Source: Lyngbya sp. HA4199-MV5
GTDB lineage: Bacteria; Cyanobacteriota; Cyanobacteriia; Leptolyngbyales; Leptolyngbyaceae
Reading direction: 5' to 3'
Length of the DNA: 42,880 nucleotides
NCBI GenBank assembly: GCA_019359375.1
Contig: JAHHHL010000052.1
Span: forward strand, 1-42,880
Translations under genes and position numbers: made by a program
Shown here: positions 7,413 to 15,273 of the stretch, piece by piece
Layout: each line of letters opens with the position of its first letter
Numbering within the stretch: the stretch's first letter is position 1
Notes under the pieces: model-generated
The model's database searches: none
The model's input: the letters and a program-made list of their open reading frames with translations, nothing else
Told to the model about the DNA's origin: nothing

Positions 7413-7853
7413 TCAGGTGATGTTTCCTGTTCGCTCGGTAATATGCAGGAACCCAATACTGGTGCCCTCTTGATTTGCCTGGGCAATTACATAAAAGAAT
7501 GTCTCTGAAGCTGGTTGCCTCACAATCAGGTAAGGGTAGCCATCCTGAGTTAATCCAGCATGATGAACCTGACCACCAACCAACTTGGTGAGTTCTTGTT
7601 GATACGGGTTCATGGCAGTGCCTGTATTGGTTTGTGCTTGTCGGAGCCAATGATGAAAGTCGATACTTTCGAGTTCGGGGGTATACTCGCTGGGTTTAAG
7701 TTTGCGGGTGCGATCGTACATTGCTTCGGGCACCACACTTTTTAGATGCGCGTCAACCGCGTTGAAATTGATGGTGTGGAGGTTGCTCCAGGGAAGACTC
7801 ACATGAAAGCGTTGGGGTTCACCAACCAGGTTGAAGTTAAGATAGTGCTCCAT
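7413..7853 (-). CDS. Hypothetical protein in the PP-loop operon
   Basis: 146 residues, soluble, no membrane segment. Visible stretches are SLPWSNLHTINFNAVDAHLK, a polar middle with HHWLRQAQTNTGTAMNPYQQ, and a strand-rich end (YPYLIVRQPASETFFYVIAQ). It ends 69 bases before the PP-loop gene on the same strand and starts 54 bases from a 46 bp TTAGGGAA/TTCCCTAA element, so it is probably the first gene of that operon and the element may lie in its promoter. No family recognised. Confidence 0.65.
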   Translation of the reverse strand: MEHYLNFNLVGEPQRFHVSLPWSNLHTINFNAVDAHLKSVVPEAMYDRTRKLKPSEYTPELESIDFHHWLRQAQTNTGTAMNPYQQELTKLVGGQVHHAGLTQDGYPYLIVRQPASETFFYVIAQANQEGTSIGFLHITERTGNIT

Positions 7854-7906
7854 ATCGCTTAGAGATTAAACGTCTGAAAGCATTGGAGCGTTAGCTCTGA
7901 GGTTGA

Positions 7907-7952
7907 CTTAGGGAACGAAACCCTTGATTTTTGGGAGAGTGTATTCCCTAAA
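7907..7952. promoter_or_regulatory. 46 bp element with TTAGGGAA/TTCCCTAA ends, copy C
   Basis: TTAGGGAA at 7908-7915 and TTCCCTAA at 7944-7951 in inverted orientation with 28 bases between them. It stands upstream of the minus-strand gene 7413-7853. The same arms at almost the same distance occur at 26171-26215 and 26241-26286. Confidence 0.5.
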
Positions 7953-8043
7953 TCACACACTACGATGTTTAACTAGAAGGAGCAGTGTTCTGATATTCCT
8001 TGCAGTTCTTTGCCCTTTAGAGGTCAAACCTTAATGGAGGGCG

Positions 8044-9402
8044 CTAACGAGCGCTAACCTTTCTGGTCTGAGTACGTCGGCTCCTATGCTTGTGAGAGTG
8101 CCATTGACTTACACTCCTCAGAATGGAGTCGAGGGTACGACTGGCGAAGGCAGGGGTTTTGTTAGCACTTTGCCAGATGGTATTGGCTTCCATATTACTC
8201 AAGGGAGGTGTGCAGCGATCGCAGTATTGCTTAAAGAGTTGATGGGGATTTGGATGGTAAACGATCCGATGTCGGGTTAGTAGATCAGCGGTTCCCAATA
8301 GGTTCCGAGCCAGCTTGTAGCCTGCGTTGTTACGGTTACCTTCCAGTTCACCGTATTTTAAGAGCGCGCGATCGCTTTTTGTCAGGCAAACAGTCAGCGG
8401 AATCGATATCCCGCTAACGCGGTGTTGTTTGAGAGACAAGTGCTTGTCTCTTTTTGCAGTGCTTGTTCTAACTCTCCGATGCTTTAGCACTGTTGAGCGA
8501 GACCCTGGAACAGGTGGTTGAGTCAATGCGGAGTGTGGGTCAACAGAATCATTCATTTTCGCCAGATGAATGAGTTGTACCCACTTCCGCCATCGCTGAT
8601 CCGATAATCCGTAAGGAAACAGCCCGGTAGAATCCAGAGCAGCTTCCAGAATTTCAGGATCGTATCGGAACTTGGAGTAACTTTCTAATGTGGTTGCTCT
8701 AGCACCTCCCAACCCTCCATCAACTACTTCCCTGCGAACCATACCTGGGAGTCGCATCGAACGTGCCAGATTGCAGATCGAGGGGTCAGCGTTTTGAGCG
8801 TTCGCGCTAGCGTTCCGCCCCACGGAAATCGCCAGCTTTCGATTCAGGCAGATCCAGTTTTCTGGAGATAGCCCAATGGTGCATCTAAAATATACATGCA
8901 GGGACTTTCCCCCGGTGTACACAACTGCTGCTGGTTCCAATCCCGTTGCATGCTTAAATTCTTCCAATACAATGTATTGACTCGCCAAAGGCAAATCATC
9001 AATTTCATAGAACAAGCACTGGCATTGCCTGACATGGCTGTTGCTAATCCCTTTATCAGGCTGGTTGGGGTAGAAACTAACCGTTGCACCCAAATAGGAA
9101 AACTTGAATGCAAGTGCCCATCCATCTGCATAGCGTTTGGGTGTGAGCTGCCAGCAGATATTACCCTGGCGATCGCGCCCACCCTGAGTGCAGCAATAGA
9201 GGGTAAAGCCCTGGGGAGTGATGCTGCCACAAAAAATGTAATGACTGTAGATCAGTTGATTGTTCTTCCAGTAACAGTTCCAGTTGTCAGGAATAATTTC
9301 TACAGGCAGATCCCAGGAAATTCGTAACCAAATTTTAGCACCCGACACAAAGCCAATGTGCCTGAGAAATTGAATTGTCATTTGTCGCAGATTGACATTC
9401 AT
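8044..9402 (-). CDS. Plasmid primase/replication protein of the archaeo-eukaryotic primase type
   Basis: 452 residues. CLFYEIDDLPL (EIDD at 133-136) gives the metal-binding acidic pair, and VVYTGGKSLHVYFR (162-174) is the second AEP signature with the basic/His positions. The C-terminal part (LARNLLGTADL, LFKQYCDRCTPPLSNMEANTIWQSA) resembles a primase C-terminal helical domain. It would make primers for plasmid replication. It lies 54 bases after the relaxase gene on the same strand. Two stretches look like dispersed-repeat insertions: RNASANAQNA (near 8796-8817) and the region of a 9 bp-arm hairpin at 8432-8451 (AGAGACAAG ... CTTGTCTCT). The frame is open throughout. Confidence 0.75.
   Translation of the reverse strand: MNVNLRQMTIQFLRHIGFVSGAKIWLRISWDLPVEIIPDNWNCYWKNNQLIYSHYIFCGSITPQGFTLYCCTQGGRDRQGNICWQLTPKRYADGWALAFKFSYLGATVSFYPNQPDKGISNSHVRQCQCLFYEIDDLPLASQYIVLEEFKHATGLEPAAVVYTGGKSLHVYFRCTIGLSPENWICLNRKLAISVGRNASANAQNADPSICNLARSMRLPGMVRREVVDGGLGGARATTLESYSKFRYDPEILEAALDSTGLFPYGLSDQRWRKWVQLIHLAKMNDSVDPHSALTQPPVPGSRSTVLKHRRVRTSTAKRDKHLSLKQHRVSGISIPLTVCLTKSDRALLKYGELEGNRNNAGYKLARNLLGTADLLTRHRIVYHPNPHQLFKQYCDRCTPPLSNMEANTIWQSANKTPAFASRTLDSILRSVSQWHSHKHRSRRTQTRKVSAR
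8432..8451. repeat. Perfect 9 bp-arm hairpin within the primase gene
   Basis: AGAGACAAG-TG-CTTGTCTCT followed by four more T on the plus strand. The T-run is on the antisense side, so it would not terminate primase transcription. It may be another small palindromic insertion. Confidence 0.45.
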
Positions 9403-9456
9403 CGCAGTTAAGCCAAGAGCATTGTTACTCCTGAGTGGCGTTAGCTGCCCTGGCTA

Positions 9457-10395
9457 TCAAAGTTCTAACTCTCGTTGTCGGTGTTTTGATAATTTGGATT
9501 TTTGGCGATGTTTCGCTGCATTATCATCTTGTTGGCTCTCCTTTATATTCGATACCTGCACTAACAAGTCTGCATCGATTCCACTGGTAGTTGATGAATT
9601 AACAGGTTGTTCTACCAGTTTTTTAATTAATTCCGCATCTCGATGTGAGTCATAGTTCACTTCTCGGTATCTCTGCAAGCCTTGGAAGGTATAGGCTTTG
9701 CCCAGATGAGTTCCGCTAAAGGCAATACCATTTAATTCGTAGCTGATGCCTGTTATCTCACCAGGTTGGCGATCGCGAATCCGAACACTGATGCCGTTTT
9801 GCTGGAGCTGCCCAATGAGCTGAGGCATAGTGATAGGAGATTGAGTGGCTTGATCAAGCGATCGCTGAAGCTGCACTCGAATACTTGCCGCGCCAGTCCG
9901 CGCCAGTAAGCGCTGTTCTCCAGTAGTGAGGCTACGGCTGTCTTGTTTTTGGCTGGAGTGGAGCGATCGCAACCCATAGTCCTGCTCCAACTGGCGAATA
10001 GCGGCTTCACTCCGGCGATAATCCCAGCTATCGGAAACGGTTATTCCATTCAGCCGAACCCGACTGGCGACAATATGTACATGATCATGGTCGCGATCGC
10101 TATGCCGCACAACGACATACTGATTCATGTCAAAGCCCATTGCCTGAAGATATTTCTGGGCAATTTCGTGCCAGGTGTCATTCTCCAGATGCTCAGTATG
10201 GGGCAAACTTAGGGAGGCGTGGTAGACCGATCGACTCACCCTAGGGTTTAACTGTCGGCAAAATCGGAACTCCGCTGCTAACCCACGCGGGGTTATTTCC
10301 TCCATATTGCTGCCAATTAAGCTGGCTCCATCTTTGCCAAACAGATAATTGAGCAATTTGCTGAAGCTCCGACCTTTGATTTGTTTGCCGATCAC
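9457..10395 (-). CDS. Relaxase / mobilization nuclease (MobA/VirD2-type)
   Basis: 312 residues. The N-terminal motif GRSFSKLLNYLFG supplies a candidate nicking tyrosine (Y17). The metal-binding motif RHSDRDHDHVHIVASR (H98, H103, H105, H107) is the HxDxxHxHxH pattern of the relaxase family. The middle (PMTMPQLIGQLQQNGISVRI region, ~185-235) resembles the DNA-binding tail seen in cyanobacterial plasmid relaxases. It would nick oriT and pilot the strand during conjugative transfer. Its start overlaps the stop of the MobC-like gene by 4 bases. The coupling protein at 34.8-36.3 kb could be the partner for transfer. Confidence 0.87.
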   Translation of the reverse strand: MIGKQIKGRSFSKLLNYLFGKDGASLIGSNMEEITPRGLAAEFRFCRQLNPRVSRSVYHASLSLPHTEHLENDTWHEIAQKYLQAMGFDMNQYVVVRHSDRDHDHVHIVASRVRLNGITVSDSWDYRRSEAAIRQLEQDYGLRSLHSSQKQDSRSLTTGEQRLLARTGAASIRVQLQRSLDQATQSPITMPQLIGQLQQNGISVRIRDRQPGEITGISYELNGIAFSGTHLGKAYTFQGLQRYREVNYDSHRDAELIKKLVEQPVNSSTTSGIDADLLVQVSNIKESQQDDNAAKHRQKSKLSKHRQRELEL

Positions 10396-10778
10396 GATTC
10401 CTCTTCAATCTCTGTCATGAATTCTAGGTCAGTCAGTTCTCGCCGTATTTGGCTCAAGAGACTTCTGGTTTGATTCAACAACTCCTGATCGACCACGATC
10501 GGAGTTGCTTGAAGTGGCGCAGTGGTATTGGCGCTAGCCTTTGCGTTAGCAAGTATCGCCTTAGCAATTTGATTCAGGCTGTCACTGATTCTGGTGAGTT
10601 CCCAGTAGGTCAGACCTGCGATTCGGGTTACGCGCCGGGGGAGCTGATTTTTCAACGTCTTGGCACGAAACAATTCTGCCATCGTCAGGTTGTTCTCTGC
10701 CGCCATACAGCGTACCTGCTCTTTCTCCTCAGCGTTGAGGGAGATATGGAACTTGATGGGACGTTTCTGGGAAGACAT
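10392..10778 (-). CDS. MobC-like relaxosome accessory protein
   Basis: 128 residues from ATG 10778; a TTG at 10787 is an alternative start. The N-terminus (KRPIKFHISLNAEEKEQVRC, then NNLTMAELFRAKTL) is a ribbon-helix-helix-like DNA-binding segment. The later part (TYWELTRISDSLNQIAKAI, then LLSQIRRELTDLEF) matches the helical region of MobC-family accessory proteins that help the relaxase open oriT. A dispersed repeat at 10530-10553 adds the residues LANAKASA in frame. The stop overlaps the relaxase start (ATGA), so the two are translationally coupled. Confidence 0.78.
   Translation of the reverse strand: MSSQKRPIKFHISLNAEEKEQVRCMAAENNLTMAELFRAKTLKNQLPRRVTRIAGLTYWELTRISDSLNQIAKAILANAKASANTTAPLQATPIVVDQELLNQTRSLLSQIRRELTDLEFMTEIEEES
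10530..10553. repeat. 24 bp dispersed repeat inside the MobC-like gene
   Basis: GCGCTAGCCTTTGCGTTAGC core, a Nhe-type variant (GCTAGC...GTTAGC) of the dispersed repeats. Length is a multiple of three and the frame stays open. Confidence 0.55.
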
Positions 10779-11282
10779 TCCAGCCAACCAGGAAGACGGT
10801 GAAGATTCTTCTCTAGCTTTGCTGTTCCTTCGTTGACTTGTGATCTACCAGTCGGCTATCTTTTTGATTTCTGCATCGGGCAATAGCCTTTTACAACAAA
10901 CAAAACTTACGGGTGCTGCAATAACACCATTATTTTTATTCTAATGGATGAATATACACTACGACATGGCTTGCTCTACATCCTGGGTTTTGAACGGGTA
11001 CTGTAGTTTGCTGTAACAATGTGGGTCATGAGTGGAATGCTGCGAGAAATCTGTGGACATTTGAGGCTATTGAGTGTCAACAAGTCCAGCTTATTAGGAA
11101 TTCAGCGCCTTGATCGGGTGGTCAAATGAGGATAGAGACGAACCATTGAGGGAAACTGTGGCAAATTGTGAATCTCTGTGGGAGAGGAAATCCGGGGTTC
11201 TCTTTTTTATCCACATGGATGATGAGTATTCATTCAGTGCGCGCTAAGTTGAGGGAACGTTAACCTTACTGATCAACCCGTG
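10779..11282. other. Gene-free region between mob and ParM genes; candidate oriT/oriV/par site
   Basis: About 500 bases between divergent mobC and parM-like genes. It holds ACATCCTGGG (10978-10987), close to the ATCCTG core of IncP/MOBP-type nic sites; an inverted repeat GGTG...CACC near 10911-10927; a perfect TTATCCACA DnaA box (11207-11215); and two copies of TTGAGGGAA (11146-11154 and 11249-11257). AT-rich tracts lie at 10927-10960 and 11201-11210. These make it the best place for transfer and replication origins and for a ParM-associated centromere, but none is proven by sequence alone. Confidence 0.4.
11207..11215 (+). promoter_or_regulatory. DnaA box match
   Basis: TTATCCACA, identical to the consensus DnaA box, directly after a T-tract in the gene-free region next to the ParM-like gene. 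A single box; no array seen. Confidence 0.4.
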
Positions 11283-12347
11283 ATGTCTGACCTCACGTTG
11301 ACTTTCGATCCAGGTTCCTCACTCAGTAAAGTGATCTATCACTTAGCGGATGGCAGACCTCGATTGCTGCTCATAGAGCCTGAAGTGATTGAACTCAGCT
11401 TGCGTTCAATTGATGCCCACTTGAGAACCAGAGGAAGTCTTGGTATCACCCGACCTGAAGATGATGTTTGGCTGCAATGTAGTGATAGTCAGCAGTGTCA
11501 GGTGGTTGGCTATTTAGCGCGTCAGTTTTTGGCGGCCGTGCGGATGAATGAGGTGAAATACGAGCGGGCGTTATATAAAGTGCTGGCAGCCGTAGGAGCA
11601 ATCGTCCAGCACATGGATCTACCTCGTAAGTTCTCTATTGCCATTTCTGCTCTGTTACCCTACGGAGAATACCAGAATGCTCAACGCTTTCAGCAACTCC
11701 TGAAACAACAGCTCAAAAACTACAGTTTTCGTGGTGAACGCCTCCAGATCAAGTTAGAAGCCTTTGAGTGTCGCCCAGAGGGAGGTGGCTTGGCAATGGC
11801 ACGAGTCATGCAGAACGGGGCAGAGTGGTTCCAGCAACAGACGCTGACCGTGCTGATGTTTGGGCATCGGAATACCAGCCTATTGCTGTTTGAACGGGGC
11901 AAGCTGGCGATCGGTAACACCACCGATTTGGGCTTTCATCAACTGGTAGATAAGGTATTAAACTGTACCTCTGGTCAAAGTGCTGATTCGTTAACGAGCG
12001 CAATCTATAGTATTGGCAATCAGATCGCCCTTGATAATCCACAACTTCAACATCTGGTAAAGACGCGACCCTTGCGGTATCTGCGAAGCAGCACGCCTAC
12101 TGAACAAAGACTAGAACGCGAGCAAATTGTCACTGCTATTTTGACTGCCAGAGAGGAGTACTGGTCACGATTGCAAGATTGGCTTGACACTATGCTGCCG
12201 AATGTCACCGAGGTGATTATTTCTGGTGGGGCTGCTCTCTACCTCCATGATGAATTGGAAAAATATTTCAATCGTACCCCGACCTATTGGGGTACTGACT
12301 TTCAGCAGTGGGCATTTTTAGAAAACTGGTTTAAAAAGGTATTGTAA
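11283..12347 (+). CDS. ParM/StbA-like actin-fold plasmid segregation protein
   Basis: 354 residues from ATG 11283 (a GTG at 11280 is directly upstream). The phosphate-binding motif near the start (FDPGSSLSKVIY, residues 8-19) and the adenosine motif near the end (VTEVIISGGAALYL, ~313-327) mark the actin/Hsp70-type ATPase fold. Filament-forming relatives push plasmid copies apart, usually with a DNA-binding ParR and a parC centromere. No ParR-like gene follows; the next gene is a transferred endonuclease 28 bases downstream, so a parR may have been displaced. Frame is intact and of normal length. Confidence 0.78.
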   Translation: MSDLTLTFDPGSSLSKVIYHLADGRPRLLLIEPEVIELSLRSIDAHLRTRGSLGITRPEDDVWLQCSDSQQCQVVGYLARQFLAAVRMNEVKYERALYKVLAAVGAIVQHMDLPRKFSIAISALLPYGEYQNAQRFQQLLKQQLKNYSFRGERLQIKLEAFECRPEGGGLAMARVMQNGAEWFQQQTLTVLMFGHRNTSLLLFERGKLAIGNTTDLGFHQLVDKVLNCTSGQSADSLTSAIYSIGNQIALDNPQLQHLVKTRPLRYLRSSTPTEQRLEREQIVTAILTAREEYWSRLQDWLDTMLPNVTEVIISGGAALYLHDELEKYFNRTPTYWGTDFQQWAFLENWFKKVL

Positions 12348-12375
12348 GCTATGTGTTGCTAGTAACTATCAGACT

Positions 12376-14703
12376 ATGCCAAAGCGTAGGACTCAGGAAG
12401 AGTTCCTTCAAGAAGCAAAAGCTAAACATGGAAATTGTTATGATTACAGTAGAGTAAGCTACGTCAACTCTTCTACTAAAGTCACCGTCATCTGCCGTGA
12501 GCATGGTGAATTTAACATCACTCCTAGTCATCATCTACAAGGTGTAGGTTGTCGTAGATGCTTTGATGATCGAGTAAGAAATGACCCAAAGGCTATACTC
12601 ATGAAGTTCCGTAATGCTCATGGAGAGTATTATGACTATACAAAAGTAAGTTATGAGAGATTAGATCAAAAAGTCACAATTATATGCCCAGTTCATGGAG
12701 ACTTTTTCCAACTTCCTGTTGCACACATGAATGGATCGGGCTGTCTAAAGTGTGCCAATGAAAAACAATCTTCAACAACACAGAAATTTATTGAAAGATC
12801 CAAAATTGCACATGGAGATAGATATGATTATAGGTTAACTAAATACATCAACAGTTCAACACAAGTAACAATTATATGTTCAAAACATGGCTCATTCAAC
12901 CAAATCCCAGGTAATCACGTTCGGGGAAGTAAATGCCCTGCATGCGCTAGAGAGGATATTACTGAAGCTCAGTTTAGTTTGGAATACAGAAGTATTCGTT
13001 ATCGCAGTATTAAACATGCCTGCCAAGTTCTTGGTAAGGATTATTGGATCGTTCTCAAACGTTTAGATGCAGGTTGGACTCTTGAGCAGGCTTTTGATGA
13101 TCAGCCTCATAATCCTCGTCATCCTCTTGAAATTGATGGTGTTGTTTACAATGGTCTAGAGGACGCTGTTCGTCGCCTAAATGCTCCTGTCAGTTCTAAA
13201 ACTGTCAGAAGACGTTTACTAAAGGGAATGGATTTGAAGGAAGCTTTATTCAACCCTCCTCAGCTAGGGTATGACAAAGGTATCATCTATTTAGCAACTA
13301 ATTTAGTCAATGGCAAACAATATGTAGGATTAACTACAACATCTCTAGAAGTGCGCTGGGCAAGGCATTTAGAGCAAGTTTCGAGAAAAGAAGCATCTTT
13401 TATTCACAAAGAAATTTCAGAATTCGGAGAGGAAAACTTTATTCTTGAAGTAATTGACCAAGCTGACAACCCTAAAGAACTTCGAGAAAAAGAACGTGAA
13501 TGGATTCAAAAGTTAAAAACTTTAACGCCCAATGGCTACAACGTAACGATGGGAGGAGAGTTGGGAGGTTCGCCAGGTAAACCTACAAAACTTCCTGGAG
13601 ATTCTACACTTTACCCATCTGTACAATCAGCAGCAGCAGCTTTAGCAAGAAAAAATAAGATAAGTCAAGAGGCGGCTGAGAAACGAATTTATACAGGTCG
13701 GATTGATGTTAATAAGCCTCATGGAATGTCAAAAACTCGAATCTACAAATATTGGGACAGGTTAGTTCATCAAGTTACCAATCCTTGTTCTAATGAATAT
13801 AGTGGTTCTGCTATATACGACCGTTGGAAGAATTTTCAAAACTTCTACGAAGATGTAGGTCAAGAGTATAGGGAAGGTTTATGTCTAAAGCTGATTAATC
13901 CTAGCTTGCCTTACTCTAAGAATAACTGTAGTTGGGTGGAAAAGGGAGAACTACATCAGGTTCATGGCATGGTGAAGACTCCAATTTATAGAACCTGGAG
14001 TCATCTTGTACACAATTTAACCAATCCCGCTTCCAAGTCTTTTAGAGGTGTGCTCATTTGCGAACGTTGGCGAGATTTTACATTCTTTCTCAAAGATATG
14101 GGACAAGATTATCAAGATGGCAAGATTTTGAAGTTGCTAGATGTCTCTAAACCTTACTCTAAAGAAAATAGCTACTGGGTTTGGACGTATGGAGAACAAC
14201 AATCTCATCCACTATTTAAAACACCTATTTATGAGATTTGGAAACGTCTCGTTAACGAGTACTGCAACCCAACGTCCAAATCATATAACGGTTCTAGTAT
14301 TTGTGACCGATGGCAGAATTTTGCTTTATTCTGTGAAGATATGGCTTCAACATATCAAGACAATTTTAAGCTAGTGCGCTTGAATCGAAACAGACCCTAC
14401 TGCCTAGAAAACTGTGAATGGAAAAATAATCGGGATGCTGCTAAAACTCATGGAATGACAGGAACAAAGTTTTACAATATTTGGGCACGGTTAAAGCACC
14501 ATCGTACCAATTCTAATGCAAAGGCATATGAGGGAACGTTTCTATGTGAACGATGGCAGGACTTTGAAAATTTCAAAGCAGATATGTATGGATCGTACAA
14601 AGAAGGAATGGGGTTAAAGCTGTTTGATCCACATCAACCTTATTCAAAAGAGAATTGTAAATGGGCAACCAGAAGTGAACTTCTCAAAAAAGACTGCCTG
14701 TGA
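12376..14703 (+). CDS. Large modular GIY-YIG endonuclease with zinc-ribbon and phage HNH-associated repeats
   Basis: 775 residues in four blocks. (1) Three DUF723-like zinc-ribbon repeats at ~18-62, 80-126 and 145-190, each HG..YDY..V.Y.....KV.I.C..HG.F then a CxxC pair. (2) Two short nuclease-associated DNA-binding modules (~200-240 and 250-293). (3) A GIY-YIG nuclease domain (~302-393; GIIYLATNLVNGKQYVGLTT, R328, and NGYN). (4) Four tandem repeats of about 80 residues (449-528, 530-608, 611-689, 692-775), each with IY..W..L, a C/Y-xRW..F..F..DM core and PYSKENC.W, resembling a module found with phage HNH/AP2 endonucleases. No HIP1 site occurs inside and it is AT-richer than its neighbours, so recent transfer is likely, as for homing-type endonucleases. 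The gene follows the ParM-like gene directly. Confidence 0.8.
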   Translation: MPKRRTQEEFLQEAKAKHGNCYDYSRVSYVNSSTKVTVICREHGEFNITPSHHLQGVGCRRCFDDRVRNDPKAILMKFRNAHGEYYDYTKVSYERLDQKVTIICPVHGDFFQLPVAHMNGSGCLKCANEKQSSTTQKFIERSKIAHGDRYDYRLTKYINSSTQVTIICSKHGSFNQIPGNHVRGSKCPACAREDITEAQFSLEYRSIRYRSIKHACQVLGKDYWIVLKRLDAGWTLEQAFDDQPHNPRHPLEIDGVVYNGLEDAVRRLNAPVSSKTVRRRLLKGMDLKEALFNPPQLGYDKGIIYLATNLVNGKQYVGLTTTSLEVRWARHLEQVSRKEASFIHKEISEFGEENFILEVIDQADNPKELREKEREWIQKLKTLTPNGYNVTMGGELGGSPGKPTKLPGDSTLYPSVQSAAAALARKNKISQEAAEKRIYTGRIDVNKPHGMSKTRIYKYWDRLVHQVTNPCSNEYSGSAIYDRWKNFQNFYEDVGQEYREGLCLKLINPSLPYSKNNCSWVEKGELHQVHGMVKTPIYRTWSHLVHNLTNPASKSFRGVLICERWRDFTFFLKDMGQDYQDGKILKLLDVSKPYSKENSYWVWTYGEQQSHPLFKTPIYEIWKRLVNEYCNPTSKSYNGSSICDRWQNFALFCEDMASTYQDNFKLVRLNRNRPYCLENCEWKNNRDAAKTHGMTGTKFYNIWARLKHHRTNSNAKAYEGTFLCERWQDFENFKADMYGSYKEGMGLKLFDPHQPYSKENCKWATRSELLKKDCL

Positions 14704-15145
14704 ACTTTTGAGTATCTGCCGCTCTATAGCGTTGACGTAGAAGTATGCGGCAACATCATTGCACCGCTCAAGGATGGAAAACGCTGCATCACAACTCAAC
14801 TTCAGCTTTGGGATCCAGTCGGAGAAGCGAAGCTGGTTCGAGCTGGAGTTGCTCTGCCATCCGTATCCGCCATACAACATAAAGTCGCGATTCTCCTATC
14901 GGAGAGGCTGCGCCAACGCCTCAAAAGGCTGCTACCCAGCATACTCGCAACCTTCACAAGAACAATTTTACTGGGCAGACACGATTATCCAGGTTAACTG
15001 GGGTGGAAAAACCACGATCGAGGTAAAACCTACTCAACTTTCAAATCAGCAAGTTCATGAATTGGTCACTGGAAGGCTTTCAAATTCAAGTGTTCCAACC
15101 TTCGGTGGTGTTGGCTGTGAACCCGCCCCTGCCAACTTAAATTGA
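14704..15145 (+). pseudogene. Debris of an unknown gene downstream of the endonuclease
   Basis: Directly after the endonuclease stop, the same frame runs on as protein-like sequence without a start codon: LYSVDVEVCGNIIAPLKDGK, then TTQLQLWDPVGEAKLVRAG. After a dispersed repeat (14901-14920) another frame carries WADTIIQVNWGGKTTIEVKP and ends at 15145. The two look like parts of one gene that lost its start and was shifted. Family not recognised. The endonuclease may have inserted into or next to this gene. Confidence 0.35.
14901..14920. repeat. Small dispersed repeat
   Basis: GGAGAGGCTGCGCCAACGCC, one base different in the core from the 269-290 copy; lies in the degenerate gene 14704-15145. 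Confidence 0.7.
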
Positions 15146-15156
15146 GCGTCTTGCTG

Positions 15157-15184
15157 ATTGTCCAAGTAGTCTTGGACAATTTTT
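15157..15184 (+). terminator. Hairpin with T-run; member of the TTGTCCA palindrome family
   Basis: ATTGTCCAAG-TAGT-CTTGGACAAT, 10 bp perfect stem, then TTTT. On the plus strand it follows the debris 14704-15145 and has terminator form. It also shares its arms with three other palindromes at 15231, 16026 and 16440, so it may be a mobile palindrome that doubles as a terminator. Confidence 0.5.
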
Positions 15185-15230
15185 ACTTGTCTAGGTTTGT
15201 GGAGTCTGCGATCGCCCCTGCCAAGTTGGG

Positions 15231-15259
15231 CAATTGTCCAGCAGGCTGCTGGACAATTG
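15231..15259. repeat. 29 bp near-perfect palindrome (TTGTCCA family)
   Basis: Arms CAATTGTCCAGCAG and CTGCTGGACAATTG, 14 bp perfect, one centre base. It lies just past the 3' end of the DUF1016 gene, so on the minus strand it could end that transcript. Confidence 0.65.
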
Positions 15260-15273
15260 ATAGTTGCTAGACC

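Noticed and set aside
13714-14703. Tandem repeats at the end of the endonuclease as a CRISPR-like or DNA satellite array
   Set aside because: The 240-base period is conserved at protein level with diverged DNA, so they are protein domains.
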